Notes: generated from the sequence alone by a model not told the origin. 64,000 nucleotides of DNA from JAJTHC01 sp044358835 (GCA_044358835.1 JBIKNF010000003.1:114315-178314); one strand, 5' to 3'. Shown: positions 42,744 to 51,957, numbered from the stretch's first letter. Numbers and translations: made by a program.

Positions 42744-43460
42744 ATGAGTAACTTTATTAAAATTTTAGATCACATGGAAGATCTCCTTCTCGGAAGCCCC
42801 ACCCTTCCCTTGACCCCTTGGGTCATGGTCAATGCCGATTCGCTCTTGCCTTTGATGGATCGCTTGCGTGAACACTTGCCCCAAGCCATTCAAGACGCTC
42901 AAGACATGGTCAATGATCAAAACATATTATTAGAACAAGCCCGCCAACAAGCCATTGCCTTGCTTCAAAATGCGGAAAAAGAAAAGCAGCAGATTCTTTC
43001 TGAAGCGTCGTTGATGAAAGCCATTGAAGAAGAAGCCCAACGCGTGCGCACCCAACTCATTGGCGAATTGCAGGCCTTAAAGCAAGACACCCTGCATGAA
43101 TGCGACACCTTGCGTCAGGCGGCCCAAGAAGAGGCCAATCACATTCGTTATTCCGCCAAAACCTACGCGGCTGAACTTTTGGGTACCATGGAAGCGCGCT
43201 TAGGCGATTTACATGAACAAGTGCGCTTAGGCGCAAGCCAACTCAATGAAGAACGCGCCAATGCCCCTGTGCAACAACGTTTGTTGGCGCAACAAAATGT
43301 GGCGAATCGGCATCCACAGCCCAGCCGTCCTGCGGTCAAGCGTCAGCCTCGGCCAAAGGTCGCCAGTCAACAACTGCCCCTGATGCCTCAGCACAGCAGT
43401 CAAGAAGAACAAATTGAAATGGCGCTCAACCTGATTCAACCCGGCAAGCCCCGCCGTTAA
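42744..43460 (+). CDS. Cyanobacterial-type coiled-coil protein next to coaD
   Basis: The 238-residue product begins with a conserved block, LDHMEDLLLGSPTLPLTPWV followed by LLPLMDRLREHLPQAIQDAQDMV, that I recognise from the coaD-adjacent coiled-coil protein of cyanobacteria (there LDSPRVPLT). A long Glu/Gln coiled coil (about 60-175) resembles the b subunit of ATP synthase or DivIVA. A basic, Pro/Gln-rich tail ends with IEMALNLIQPG. Function unknown; a scaffold at membrane or septum is a guess. The 62-bp gap before it contains ten consecutive C (42691-42700). Confidence 0.78.
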   Translation: MSNFIKILDHMEDLLLGSPTLPLTPWVMVNADSLLPLMDRLREHLPQAIQDAQDMVNDQNILLEQARQQAIALLQNAEKEKQQILSEASLMKAIEEEAQRVRTQLIGELQALKQDTLHECDTLRQAAQEEANHIRYSAKTYAAELLGTMEARLGDLHEQVRLGASQLNEERANAPVQQRLLAQQNVANRHPQPSRPAVKRQPRPKVASQQLPLMPQHSSQEEQIEMALNLIQPGKPRR

Positions 43461-43497
43461 GGAAGGGGCCGGCTGAAGGATTTTAGGCGAAGAAACA

Positions 43498-43788
43498 CTA
43501 GACGCTAGATTTTACCGTGGTATTGTTGAGTTGCCCAATTTCGTATTTATAACGGCCATGCAGACTGCGGGCATGTTCTTCCATTTTGACTTTAAACAAG
43601 GGGTCTTTCATGACTTCATGCCCCCCGCGTCTGATTTCATCCACCGCACGATTGACCAAAAGACGGATGAGTGTTTTGGGTAAAAAACGCACCCGAAACG
43701 TTTCTTTACAAACACCTAAAATAAGTTCGGCCAATCGAGGGTTGTTGGGTAAGAAAGAACGACACATCGCTGAAGCATCAACAGGCAT
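43498..43788 (-). CDS. Unknown small basic protein
   Basis: The 96-residue product, MPVDASAMCRSFLPNNPRLAEL..., is helical and basic with no hydrophobic segment and no domain I recognise. Its gene lies between two transcription units reading in different directions. TGTAACAAT occurs in gene orientation about 118 bp upstream (43906-43914), and a CCCCCTCTC/GAGAGGGGG hairpin lies in between (43819-43845). The coding call rests on length, composition and a reasonable start context (AAGGAAACCCCC). Confidence 0.55.
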   Translation of the reverse strand: MPVDASAMCRSFLPNNPRLAELILGVCKETFRVRFLPKTLIRLLVNRAVDEIRRGGHEVMKDPLFKVKMEEHARSLHGRYKYEIGQLNNTTVKSSV

Positions 43789-43905
43789 GGGGGTTTCCTT
43801 ATTTTTTTATGTGGCTTTACCCCCTCTCCCCTTGTGAGAGGGGGTAAAAGCTCTTCTACACCTACTTCGAACGCTCAGGGCGAAAACTACAACCCGTCGT
43901 AACGT

Positions 43906-43914
43906 ATTGTTACA
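43906..43914 (-). promoter_or_regulatory. TGTAACAAT motif upstream of gene 43498-43788
   Basis: TGTAACAAT followed by ACGTTACG, in gene orientation, about 118 bp before the ATG. Confidence 0.45.
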
Positions 43915-43934
43915 TCTCGTTTTCTTTCCAATCC

Positions 43935-43964
43935 AAAACAGGGGGCTCGTAAAAGCCCCCTGTT
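43935..43964 (-). terminator. Intrinsic terminator of the pilin-like gene
   Basis: An 11-bp stem AACAGGGGGCT / AGCCCCCTGTT, then TTTT in the leftward direction, 21 bp after the stop. Confidence 0.8.
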
Positions 43965-43984
43965 GGATTAATTAAACGTTAAGC

Positions 43985-44626
43985 CTAGCTAAACCAAGTG
44001 GTCGAACTATTGGTGTTACCAGCACTGCTTGGAGCAATAGGCGTAACAGCTGTTTCTGTATCAACGGCATACCTTGCATTGGTATTGAAAGGAGATACCG
44101 AAGCAGCACCACCTGCTTGGTAAGCGTCATCTCCTGCCCAGATACGACCGTCTCCACCTAGGTAAACCGTCACTGGTCCATTGGCGCTTGTATCCGCTGC
44201 ACCACTTGTATCCGAACCGTCAGGATCGATCGTAAAACCGATGACACCAACCGTCCCAGCAGCACCCACAAAACTATCATCTGGAACAAAGGCAATTTGG
44301 GCGGCATTCTGTAAAACAATACTGGCTGTCGTACCGTTTGTATCAGTACCTTGACCATTACCACCTGTGCCTAATCGAGCATAGTTCATGGTATCAATCA
44401 AGTTTTGAGCAGTCGTAGCACGAGGCACGTTACCATTGTTGTTCGAACGAATGACTTGATAGGCTTCAGAAATCATCCCAAATGCTTCACGACCAATGGC
44501 TCGTGAGCTGGATTCACCCACTGCGGTTAAGACTTTAGGAATGGCAAAGGAGGCAATTAAGCCCAACACGGCCAAAGAAACGAGTAATTCTGAAAGGGTA
44601 AAACCCTGAAGTGAACGATTGTTCAT
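43985..44626 (-). CDS. Type IV pilin-like protein
   Basis: The 213-residue product has a prepilin signature: short basic leader MNNRSLQG cleaved before FTLSELLVSLAVLGLIASFAIPKVL, with the conserved Glu at mature position 5. The C-terminal domain is Gly/Asn/Thr-rich, lacks cysteine pairs, and includes PDGSDTSGAAD and GPVTVYLGGDGRIWAGDDA, as in pseudopilins that bind calcium. It could be a major or minor pilin. GGAGGA precedes the ATG at 44626. Expression is probably strong judged by its own terminator and promoter region. Confidence 0.85.
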   Translation of the reverse strand: MNNRSLQGFTLSELLVSLAVLGLIASFAIPKVLTAVGESSSRAIGREAFGMISEAYQVIRSNNNGNVPRATTAQNLIDTMNYARLGTGGNGQGTDTNGTTASIVLQNAAQIAFVPDDSFVGAAGTVGVIGFTIDPDGSDTSGAADTSANGPVTVYLGGDGRIWAGDDAYQAGGAASVSPFNTNARYAVDTETAVTPIAPSSAGNTNSSTTWFS

Positions 44627-44758
44627 AGATTCCTCCAATTAAGGTAATAATTAATAACACACACACATTAGTAGCATTAAACGATCCCCTAGTTTAGGAT
44701 TTCGTTCAACACTGTTGCTTTCGTCAACATAGGTCAAGGGCTTTAGCGTCAAATACAC

Positions 44759-44767
44759 TTTGTTACA
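44759..44767 (-). promoter_or_regulatory. TGTAACAAA motif upstream of the pilin-like gene
   Basis: AAATGTAACAAAG in gene orientation about 135 bp before the ATG. CTAAACTAGGGG follows further down, similar to the sequence after the motif upstream of gene 20398-20901. Confidence 0.4.
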
Positions 44768-44847
44768 TTTGCACCAAATAGCACCTAAACATTACCCGTA
44801 TTATGCCACATCTCAGCCGTTTCAAAAGCCGATTCGCTGAACTTCCC

Positions 44848-45825
44848 TTATTTGGATGAGGAGGCCGACGCCCCTTTGAGGTGCTTCATGGCATTGTACA
44901 CCGCGGATGCCCCTGAGTCATGTTCCTTCGGTAACAGGGGCATTAAACGCAAGTACACATGGCCCACTTCTTTTTCAGGGGCCTTCACATTCGGCAGCCC
45001 CGCCCCTTTGATCCGAAGCTTTTGGCCGGTTTGGCTATACGGTGGAATCTGGATGCTAATGGCATCGCCTGAAGGCAGGGTGACTTTATGCTCGCCTCCC
45101 AAGATCATATCCACCAAGGGGATAGAGCAGTTTTGGGTAATATCTAGGCCGTCTACGCTTGAGCCAGAAGGCACGTCCACCGTCACTTTTAGCAGAAGAT
45201 CCCCCCTTTTTCCGCGGGTGTAGTCCGAAGCGTGCCCCGCCCCTTGGACCCGAATTTTCTTGCCCGTGCTAATGCCTTTGGGAATGTTGAAGCTCACTTC
45301 TTTCTTTAAACTGCTGGCATACAAGGAACGCGTTCCCCCTTTAATGACTTCCTTTAACGTCACGTGAAGGGGCTGTTCCACGTCCAACGCTTCTTTAGGG
45401 GGGGCTTGTTGAGCTTGTGGCGACTGGCCCCGAGCCTGTGCTGGCCCTTTGGAAGAGGCCCTTGCGCCAAAAAAGGCTTCAAAAAAGTCTGAAAAGCCAG
45501 AGCCTCCCCCGCCGTAAGCGCCTCCTGCTCCACCAAACAAGTCTTCATAATTGATGTTTGTTCCCCCGCCCCATTGTTGGTATTGCGCTTGTGAAGGCCC
45601 GGCTTGCCCTTGCTTCCATTGCGCCCCGAGCTGGTCGTAATGTTGGCGTTTTTCTTCATCGCCCAAGACTTCATAGGCTTCGCCAATTTCTTTGAATTTG
45701 TCCGAATGTTCAGGGTGTAAGTCAGGGTGAAACTGCTTGGCTTTTTTTCGATACGCCGATTTAATGGTCTTGGCATCGGCGGTTTTGGGCACACCTAAAA
45801 TCGCATAATAATCTTTGTAATCCAT
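44848..45825 (-). CDS. cbpA: DnaJ-type co-chaperone without zinc finger
   Basis: The 325-residue product has an N-terminal J domain (MDYKDYYAILGV..., with HPD in QFHPDLHPE) that stimulates DnaK, a Gly/Phe-rich linker (about 85-125) and two C-terminal substrate-binding beta domains. The CxxCxGxG zinc repeats of DnaJ are absent, so it is the CbpA/DnaJ2 type. A low-complexity Gln/Ala/Pro stretch lies near 130-145. It is a single gene; the unit ldpA-dcd lies upstream in the same direction. Confidence 0.9.
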   Translation of the reverse strand: MDYKDYYAILGVPKTADAKTIKSAYRKKAKQFHPDLHPEHSDKFKEIGEAYEVLGDEEKRQHYDQLGAQWKQGQAGPSQAQYQQWGGGTNINYEDLFGGAGGAYGGGGSGFSDFFEAFFGARASSKGPAQARGQSPQAQQAPPKEALDVEQPLHVTLKEVIKGGTRSLYASSLKKEVSFNIPKGISTGKKIRVQGAGHASDYTRGKRGDLLLKVTVDVPSGSSVDGLDITQNCSIPLVDMILGGEHKVTLPSGDAISIQIPPYSQTGQKLRIKGAGLPNVKAPEKEVGHVYLRLMPLLPKEHDSGASAVYNAMKHLKGASASSSK

Positions 45826-45928
45826 GTCAAAAAAACCTATTGCGTTGAAGGAACTAAAGGGGATACATTTATTTTAGCGCAAAAATGCCTTTCGTGTTAA
45901 AACGCTTGAGCTTCAAAAAGCGCACCTG

Positions 45929-46930
45929 TTAAGAAGCGCCCTTTTTAAACGCATCCACCAGCGCAGATGCTGCGGCTTGGGCGTGTTTCCAGTTGGGGGG
46001 GGCGTGCATGTAATGCCATAGACGTTTACGGGCTAAAGTCCCCATACCTACCCCCGCAATCCATTGGTACGGCCCTTCTTTCAGCAAACGAGCCGTTTCA
46101 GTGTTAATCCCCCCTGAAATGGTCACCGCAAAACGCGCCTTCCAGCGTTCGCCTAAGGCATTGGCCCCTTCCAAGGCCGCTAGACTCGATTGGGCCGATT
46201 CATCGGCTTGCATGGCGTTTCCGTCGATTTGGAGCATCACGCCATACGGTTTAATGGTGTCACACAAGGCTTCAAAGCACGTCAAATACGCTTCAACCGT
46301 AGAAGGTGGATGTTCGTTCGGGCGAAAGCATAAGGACACCCATTTTTGTTCCAAATAAGGGCCCACGGCGTCAAACAAGCGTTGCAGGCTAGAAACGTCC
46401 AAGTGATGGGCATGCAATTCCACCGCCCCCACCCGCGGATGCGACAAGACCTCAATCAAGGCTTCAGGCAAGGTGTGTGTAGGTTTAATTGAAAGCGCTT
46501 GTGTGGGGCAAGTGGGCAGGCACCGCAAACACCCATAACAACGCGCATGGTGGATTTGAAATTCATGTGTGTCATCCATCCACAACGCGTCAACAGGGCA
46601 AGACGGCAGGCAGGCTTCACAATTCACACACGCCGTTTGGCTCACCTGTATTTTACGAAAATGCGGATCGCCATCCACATCCAAGCTCACCATCACCAGC
46701 GGTTGAGGGGATTCTGGCGGTAAGGCTTCATAAGCGTCTAGAACGGCTTGTAACACATGGGGTTCACACGCCACATCCACACAATCAATGCCGGCTTGGG
46801 CATACACGTGAATCAGGGCCTTTATTTTTTCAACATCGTGAAAGCTTGCCCCACAAATGAGCTTAAAATAGCGACGTTCCGCAAGCGCTTGCCTCACTCG
46901 GGCGTGAGCTTCGTGCTTAGAGCAAGACAC
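45929..46930 (-). CDS. ldpA: LdpA-like circadian/redox iron-sulfur protein
   Basis: The 333-residue product has a TIM-barrel-like start (FKLICGASFHDVEKIKALIHVYAQAGIDCVDVACEP), and two 4Fe-4S ferredoxin motifs, CVNCEACLPSCPVDAL (about 100-115) and CYGCLRCLPTCPTQAL (about 131-146). This arrangement is that of cyanobacterial LdpA (light-dependent period A), which senses redox state and modulates the circadian clock and is nearly confined to that lineage. Its start overlaps the dcd stop by 14 bp, so it is expressed with dcd. No kai gene is in the window. The clock function is family knowledge and may not hold here. Confidence 0.82.
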   Translation of the reverse strand: MSCSKHEAHARVRQALAERRYFKLICGASFHDVEKIKALIHVYAQAGIDCVDVACEPHVLQAVLDAYEALPPESPQPLVMVSLDVDGDPHFRKIQVSQTACVNCEACLPSCPVDALWMDDTHEFQIHHARCYGCLRCLPTCPTQALSIKPTHTLPEALIEVLSHPRVGAVELHAHHLDVSSLQRLFDAVGPYLEQKWVSLCFRPNEHPPSTVEAYLTCFEALCDTIKPYGVMLQIDGNAMQADESAQSSLAALEGANALGERWKARFAVTISGGINTETARLLKEGPYQWIAGVGMGTLARKRLWHYMHAPPNWKHAQAAASALVDAFKKGAS

Positions 46931-47567
46931 GACGACCTTCTTCTTCTAAGGCGCTTTTTAAACGGCTGTATTCAGGATCCCGATAAAACGCGGACGCCGC
47001 CGTAGAAGGCTTGCCGCTGTACTTGCTAAAGCGTTTTTTCGCGTAAGGCAACAGGGTTTGATGCCCTTGGTAGAAGCAGATTTGAGACACCCGCACCCCT
47101 GGGTAAAGGGCTAAAGGCACCATCGAAACATTCGACAGTTCAAAGGTCAAGCTCCCCGAAAAGCCGGGATCCACAAAGCCTGCGGTGGCATGAATTTGAA
47201 GCCCTAAACGCCCCCACGTGCTACGGCCTTCTAAACGGGCGGAAAGATCCAACGGAATGCTCACATGTTCTAAGGTCGAAGCCAGCGCAAATTCCCCAGG
47301 GTGAAGCACAAAGGGTTCGCCCACCGGCACTCGAACCCATTCCCACAACTCATGCATTTCTTGTTGCAACTGTTCAGGCGGATCCAGTGGATCCACGTGG
47401 GTGTAGTTGCAACGACGCATTACTTGAAAGTCCGTGCCTAAGCGTAAATCCAAAGAAGTGGGGCCAAACTGTTCAGAAGGGGCGATTAAGGGGGTAATAA
47501 TGAGGCGTTTTTCAGGATCTGGATGCACCAAGCGCGCGAGTATTTGAGATTCATTCATAATCGTCAT
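46917..47567 (-). CDS. dcd: dCTP deaminase
   Basis: Dcd converts dCTP to dUTP for thymidylate synthesis. The 216 residues include FGPTSLDLRLG, the catalytic region LEGRSTWGRLGLQIHATAGFVDPGFSGSLTFEL, and GVRVSQICFY. The C-terminal tail is slightly extended and includes KYSGKPSTAASAFYRDPEYS, typical of the family. AAAAGGAG precedes ATG 47567; ATG 47558 is an alternative. The gene overlaps ldpA and lies 17 bp after the upstream unknown gene. Confidence 0.92.
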   Translation of the reverse strand: MTIMNESQILARLVHPDPEKRLIITPLIAPSEQFGPTSLDLRLGTDFQVMRRCNYTHVDPLDPPEQLQQEMHELWEWVRVPVGEPFVLHPGEFALASTLEHVSIPLDLSARLEGRSTWGRLGLQIHATAGFVDPGFSGSLTFELSNVSMVPLALYPGVRVSQICFYQGHQTLLPYAKKRFSKYSGKPSTAASAFYRDPEYSRLKSALEEEGRRVLL

Positions 47568-47584
47568 ACAACAAAACTCCTTTT

Positions 47585-48979
47585 CTATACAAAGCTAGGC
47601 TGCTTAAGGGGTAGGGATGCGTGGGCGGTTGCGGGGCCTTGCGCTGCCTGCGGCGTGGACTTTACCCGCAAGTGACGGCGAGATTGCCCCATTAACACGT
47701 GATGCACTTCTGCGGTTTCAATGGATTTAATAAAGCGTTCTTGCATGGCTTCTTCCCCACGGCAGAAGTTTTCCCACGCGGGCCAGAGGGCGACTTCGTC
47801 TAGGTCGTTAAAGTGGCCTAACACCTCTGACGCATCTTCTAGGCGATGCATCCACGCGGCCAGTAACATTTCACGCACCCCAACAGGGCTTTCGCCCACT
47901 TGTTCCATTAGTTTGTAAATGGCCTGTTGTTCATGTAAGGCGTTGTAATCGGGTGTTTCGGGGCTTTCTTCGCTTAAGCCTAGGGCTTGTAGTTTGTCCC
48001 ACACTTCATTTAAATCATGGTGTTGTAAGGCAGAAACAGGCAAGCCCGTCTTTAAGCGTTCCAATAAACGCAAGGCATAGCCCACATGTTTTTCACTGAA
48101 GCTGTCTTCGGCCAACACATGTTTTTCAAGCACGCCCAGTAAGGCCGAAACATTGACGACTTCGCTTTCTTCATTGCGCTTGGCGTTGAGCTTGAGCTCA
48201 TCTGAAAGGGCTTCGCTAATACCGTGTAAGCGGACGGCTTGGGTGGTGGCCGTGCCAAAAAAGTTTAAGGCTTCAAACAAAATCGGTTCGATCTTCACCA
48301 GCGTGGTAAAATCACGACGCACCAATTCAGACACCACAAACTCCGCATAATACGCTGTGCCTAATAAACGTACGCCAATAACATGAGCCGTTACTGCCGT
48401 CAGCCATTCAGGCGAAAGGCTGGGGTTACTGGCTTTGAGCGCGGGGTAGAGCTGTTCTGCCCACGTATGCAAGTAAGAACGCGTGGCCACCACCCATTGC
48501 GTGGGTAGCGCCTGAAAGACCGAAGGCAAGCGCTCTACAAGGACGCTTTCTAAAGGCCAATCTAGGGCGGCGGTGGGGCTGTCCATCACAATGACGCGAC
48601 TGTCTTTATTCGCCAAAAAGGACAGGGGCATCAGGCTATTAAGGACGTGGGCAAGTTCCACCTTTGGCTGTTGGGGGTGCAAGGCGTGCATTAGCCGTGC
48701 TAGGCGCTTGGTTTCAAGCTGAAAGCTATTGAGTTGGGCCAATGTGGCTTCTAGGGAAAGGGTGTTTTCGGGGCTGAGTAAACGTCTGACTTGGAGTAAG
48801 ACGCCTAAGGTGTGCGATTTTAAATGCGTTTTAAGTGAAGTAACTGTGCTGAAATCGCCTTTTTTTAAGCAGATTTGGTGCAGTCGAACATGAATCTGAA
48901 CCAAGCTTAAAATCAGGTGATGCGCCACCAAATTAAGGGTAACGTCTTGAAAAGAGCCTGTATAAAAAAGTGACATCAT
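47585..48979 (-). CDS. Unknown 464-residue helical protein
   Basis: I do not recognise this protein. It has no signal peptide; it is Leu-rich and helical throughout, with few Cys or Gly, as in repeat or scaffold proteins. Residues about 122-150 (LANKDSRVIVMDSPTAALDWPLE) are reminiscent of a GAF- or HDOD-like element but without motif. It stands first in what may be an operon with dcd and ldpA (17-bp gap to dcd). A CGTAACAATG motif lies about 112 bp upstream in gene orientation, with an inverted repeat between it and the start (49023-49060). Confidence 0.6.
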   Translation of the reverse strand: MMSLFYTGSFQDVTLNLVAHHLILSLVQIHVRLHQICLKKGDFSTVTSLKTHLKSHTLGVLLQVRRLLSPENTLSLEATLAQLNSFQLETKRLARLMHALHPQQPKVELAHVLNSLMPLSFLANKDSRVIVMDSPTAALDWPLESVLVERLPSVFQALPTQWVVATRSYLHTWAEQLYPALKASNPSLSPEWLTAVTAHVIGVRLLGTAYYAEFVVSELVRRDFTTLVKIEPILFEALNFFGTATTQAVRLHGISEALSDELKLNAKRNEESEVVNVSALLGVLEKHVLAEDSFSEKHVGYALRLLERLKTGLPVSALQHHDLNEVWDKLQALGLSEESPETPDYNALHEQQAIYKLMEQVGESPVGVREMLLAAWMHRLEDASEVLGHFNDLDEVALWPAWENFCRGEEAMQERFIKSIETAEVHHVLMGQSRRHLRVKSTPQAAQGPATAHASLPLKQPSFV

Positions 48980-49022
48980 GGGCGGGGTTTGTCCTAAACA
49001 ACACGAAAATGAAAAGAGCGAC

Positions 49023-49100
49023 TAACATTATATAGAAGATTTTTCTATATGTTGTTAGTATAAATCAGAAAAAAAAAGCAAGACACGCATTGTTACGTTT
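49023..49100 (-). promoter_or_regulatory. Upstream region of gene 47585-48979
   Basis: CGTAACAAT (about 49089-49097) and TATACT (about 49060) read toward the gene; an imperfect inverted repeat AACATATAG/CTATATAATGTT lies between the -10 and the start and may be an operator. Confidence 0.35.
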
Positions 49101-49144
49101 GGTTATGTTTCTTTATATTTCTTAACTCATGGCGTTGAATGTTG

Positions 49145-49440
49145 CGTACACGATGTAAAGAAATGCCCTAATTTCGTGGGTCGAAAAGTCGGTTTCCGAC
49201 CCACGAAAGTCTGTTTTTTGGCCACAAAAGTCTGTTTTCTGGCCACGAAAGTCCGGTTTCTGGCCACGAAAGTCGGTTTTCTGGCCACGAAAGTCCGGTT
49301 TCTGGCCACGCCAGACTGGTTTTTTGCTCGATTTTCAAGGAATTTGCTGGGGGGTGAAGGCTTCTCGAAAAAAGCCACTCTTTTTCAGTATAGCCTATTT
49401 TTAACCCCTTTGCCCAGTGGCTAAAGTGCACGATTTTTGG
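49145..49440 (+). repeat. 21-bp tandem repeat element, copy 3
   Basis: Units start near 49178 and 49199 (degenerate) and at 49220, 49241, 49262, 49283 and 49304, followed by GCTCGATTTTCAAGG and AAAGCCACTCTTTTTCAGTAT. Same order and direction as copies at 570-855 and 28068-28360. The stretch 48980-49667 contains this, the palindrome at 49522 and no gene. Confidence 0.9.
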
Positions 49441-49521
49441 GTTTTCTCGTTCTCTTTTATAGCGGGTGCTTGCGGTCTTTTGCTTTCTAGTTTTGGCTAG
49501 CTCCCTTTTTGAGCTGGTGCT

Positions 49522-49555
49522 GTCAGAGACCTTTGGCGGAGCAAAGGTCTCTGAC
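49522..49555 (+). repeat. Palindromic module GTCAGAGACCTTTG...
   Basis: A 14-bp perfect inverted repeat with loop GCGGAG, followed by GACCGACCAGCTA; related to 25911-25936. Neighbouring AGCTGGTG and CACCAGCT copies extend the symmetry. Confidence 0.75.
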
Positions 49556-49667
49556 GACCGACCAGCTAAAGAAGGGAGCTAAACATCCAAACACCAGCTC
49601 AAAAAGAGAACTAGAAAACCCAAACACCCGCTCACAACGGAGCGTGAAAAAAATTCGTTAAACGATT

Positions 49668-50411
49668 TTACTCGTCCTCTTCCAGCATCCCCAAGGCCAA
49701 CAACGCTTCTTTGGCGGCTTCTTGCTGAGCCGACTTCTTGTTTTTGCCCACCCCGCGACCCAGCCAATGCCCGTTCAAGCTTACCCCGATTTCAAAGACA
49801 CGCTTATGAGATGGCCCCGATTCACTGATGGTATGGTATTCCGGCAAACCCAAGCCTTCGCCTTGGGAGTATTCCTGCAACACGGCCTTGAAATTGTCTT
49901 TCGTTTTATTTAAGTCAATATGGGTAATGACCTCTCGCATTAAGCCTTCAAGCAAACGATGAATTTCAGGCATTTTGCCGTCTAAAAACAACGCGCCTAG
50001 CAAGGCTTCAAACGCGCAGGCGAGGCTTGACGTCTTTTCCGCCCCCCCACTGCGACGCTCACTGACGCCAAAAATCATGTAATCCCCCAGCTGAAGTTGC
50101 CGAGCCAGCGTCGCCAACGTCGAATCGCTCACCACCACCGCCCGAATCTTCGTCAAATCACCTTCGCGATAGTCAGGAAAGCGGTCAAAGAGAATTTGGC
50201 TGATGCACAGTTTTAAGACGGCATCGCCCAAAAACTCGAGGCGTTCGTAGTTGTCTGAATCGCTCGACTTATTTTCATACGTAAAAGAACTATGCGTCAA
50301 GGCTTGATGATACAAGCCCAGCTGATTGGTGGGACTGAGGCCGAGTAGGGCCAACAGTTCATTGAGTTGTTCAACGCGTGCTTGAGTAATGTTCAAAGCC
50401 GTGAATGTCAT
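49668..50411 (-). CDS. rnc: Ribonuclease III
   Basis: RNase III cleaves double-stranded RNA in rRNA processing and in sense-antisense duplexes. The 247-residue product has the signature NYERLEFLGDAVLKL, the ALTHSSF motif, and the catalytic E in AFEALLGALFLDG, followed by a dsRNA-binding domain (FKAVLQEYSQGEGLGLPEYHTISESGPSHKRVFEIGV...KNKKSAQQEAAKEAL). The start is uncertain: ATG 50423 lies 2 bases and ATG 50411 14 bases after AAGGA. It is the third gene of frr-cdsA-rnc. Confidence 0.93.
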   Translation of the reverse strand: MTFTALNITQARVEQLNELLALLGLSPTNQLGLYHQALTHSSFTYENKSSDSDNYERLEFLGDAVLKLCISQILFDRFPDYREGDLTKIRAVVVSDSTLATLARQLQLGDYMIFGVSERRSGGAEKTSSLACAFEALLGALFLDGKMPEIHRLLEGLMREVITHIDLNKTKDNFKAVLQEYSQGEGLGLPEYHTISESGPSHKRVFEIGVSLNGHWLGRGVGKNKKSAQQEAAKEALLALGMLEEDE

Positions 50412-50437
50412 AAAAAAGACCATCTTCCTTAAACGCT

Positions 50438-51394
50438 TTAAAAACGAATGTTAAATTCCAGTAACTTTTGCCCAAACGACACCAATTCCTTCCAAATCCC
50501 TTCGTGATGCACCACCCAATGAATGTAATAATACGCCATGGGAATTGAAAAAATGTAGCTGTCCATGCGATCTAAAAATCCGCCATGCCCGCCTAGTAAA
50601 AAGCCCGAATCTTTCAGGCCCGCTTCGCGCTTGAGCTTGGATTCTACCAAATCCCCCAGCGCGGCGGAAATAATGACTAGAGTCGTCATAATAAAGGCAT
50701 GTTGTAGGGAAAATCCAATAAAATAGGCATACGCCAAGCCCACAACAACCCCTGTTGCCAAGCCCCCCAAGGCCCCTTCTTGGGTTTTTTTAGGGCTGAG
50801 TTCAGGGTAAAGCAAGTGCCGACCAAAGGCTTTGCCAAAATAATAGGCCCCTACATCCGCCGCGATGATGACCAGCGTGACCCACACAATGTACAGCAAG
50901 CCGTCTTGTTGTAAGAGCGGTTCACCCATTTGCACGCCTTCCCCCCTAAGCAAGAGGCAATGCACGGGCAACACCCCCAAGTAAAACAAGGTAAACAACG
51001 TGGCACTTAAATCCACAAAGGTACGGCGAGGCTGATGAAACAACCATTGAAACGACGCCACTGTGGTGGCCAGCATCATCACCGCCCACATCCAGCCGAG
51101 CTTGTTATGCGCGTGTGCCAGTAACACAAAGCACAGTAAAGACGAATAATAAATCGTGGGCGACACAAACACGCCTTGCGATTTTAAGAGGCTTTTGAGT
51201 TCTTGAAAGGCAAAGCCCATGGCCATTAAAAAACCGAGGCTTAAAAACCAGCCCCCCAACACGAGCATGATCACAAACAGCACCCCCAACAACAGCCCCA
51301 TGCGAACGCGTCCTGATTTTGAGCCCGCCAAAAACGACGGCGTTTGAGCAGGAGGCTTTACAGGCACAGATGAAGAGGGGGGAGGGGTAGGCAT
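50438..51394 (-). CDS. cdsA: Phosphatidate cytidylyltransferase
   Basis: CdsA makes CDP-diacylglycerol for phospholipid synthesis in the inner membrane. The 318-residue product has about eight hydrophobic segments and the C-terminal signature SKLKREAGLKDSGFLLGGHGGFLDRMDS. The first 30 residues are Pro/Ser-rich. It starts 3 bp after the frr stop and is followed by rnc, in one operon. Confidence 0.92.
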   Translation of the reverse strand: MPTPPPSSSVPVKPPAQTPSFLAGSKSGRVRMGLLLGVLFVIMLVLGGWFLSLGFLMAMGFAFQELKSLLKSQGVFVSPTIYYSSLLCFVLLAHAHNKLGWMWAVMMLATTVASFQWLFHQPRRTFVDLSATLFTLFYLGVLPVHCLLLRGEGVQMGEPLLQQDGLLYIVWVTLVIIAADVGAYYFGKAFGRHLLYPELSPKKTQEGALGGLATGVVVGLAYAYFIGFSLQHAFIMTTLVIISAALGDLVESKLKREAGLKDSGFLLGGHGGFLDRMDSYIFSIPMAYYYIHWVVHHEGIWKELVSFGQKLLEFNIRF

Positions 51395-51396
51395 GC

Positions 51397-51957
51397 CTAG
51401 ATTTCCATAATTTCCGCTTCTTTGGCGGCCACGATTTGATCAATTTCTTTAATAAAGGCATCCGTTTTCTTTTGAATGCTTTCTTGATGCCCGCGGATCT
51501 CGTCTTCAGAGATGCCGTCCGTTTTTTCGAGCTTTTTCAGTTCGTCCATCGCATCACGGCGCACATTACGAATGGCGACTTTGCCTTCTTCGCCGACTTT
51601 GCCGACGGTTTTGCAGGTTTCTTTACGGCGTTCAGCAGACATGGGCGGTGTGGAAATGCGGATGACGGCGCCGTCATTGTTGGGCGTTAAGCCTAAGTCG
51701 GATTTGGCAATGGCTTTTTCAATATCCGCTAAAATGCCTTTGTCATACGGTTGAATCACAATGGTGACGCCGTCTGTCACAGAAACGTTGGCGGTTTGAC
51801 GCACAGGCGTGGGCGTGCCGTAATAGTCGACCATCACACGATCTAGCAAGCTGGGGTTGGCACGACCTGAACGCAAGGTGGCGAGTTCTTGTTGGGTTGA
51901 AGCAATGGCTTTTTTCATGCGTTCTTGGGCATGGCTAATGATTTCAGAGGCGGACAT
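51397..51957 (-). CDS. frr: Ribosome recycling factor
   Basis: RRF with EF-G splits post-termination ribosomes. The 186-residue product shows SGRANPSLLDRVMVDYYGTPTPV, VIQPYDKGILADIEKAIAKSDLGL, and a long helical hairpin ending in IDQIVAAKEAEIMEI. It is preceded by AAGGAG and followed by cdsA, as in many bacteria; pyrH, the usual upstream partner, is absent. Confidence 0.96.
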   Translation of the reverse strand: MSASEIISHAQERMKKAIASTQQELATLRSGRANPSLLDRVMVDYYGTPTPVRQTANVSVTDGVTIVIQPYDKGILADIEKAIAKSDLGLTPNNDGAVIRISTPPMSAERRKETCKTVGKVGEEGKVAIRNVRRDAMDELKKLEKTDGISEDEIRGHQESIQKKTDAFIKEIDQIVAAKEAEIMEI

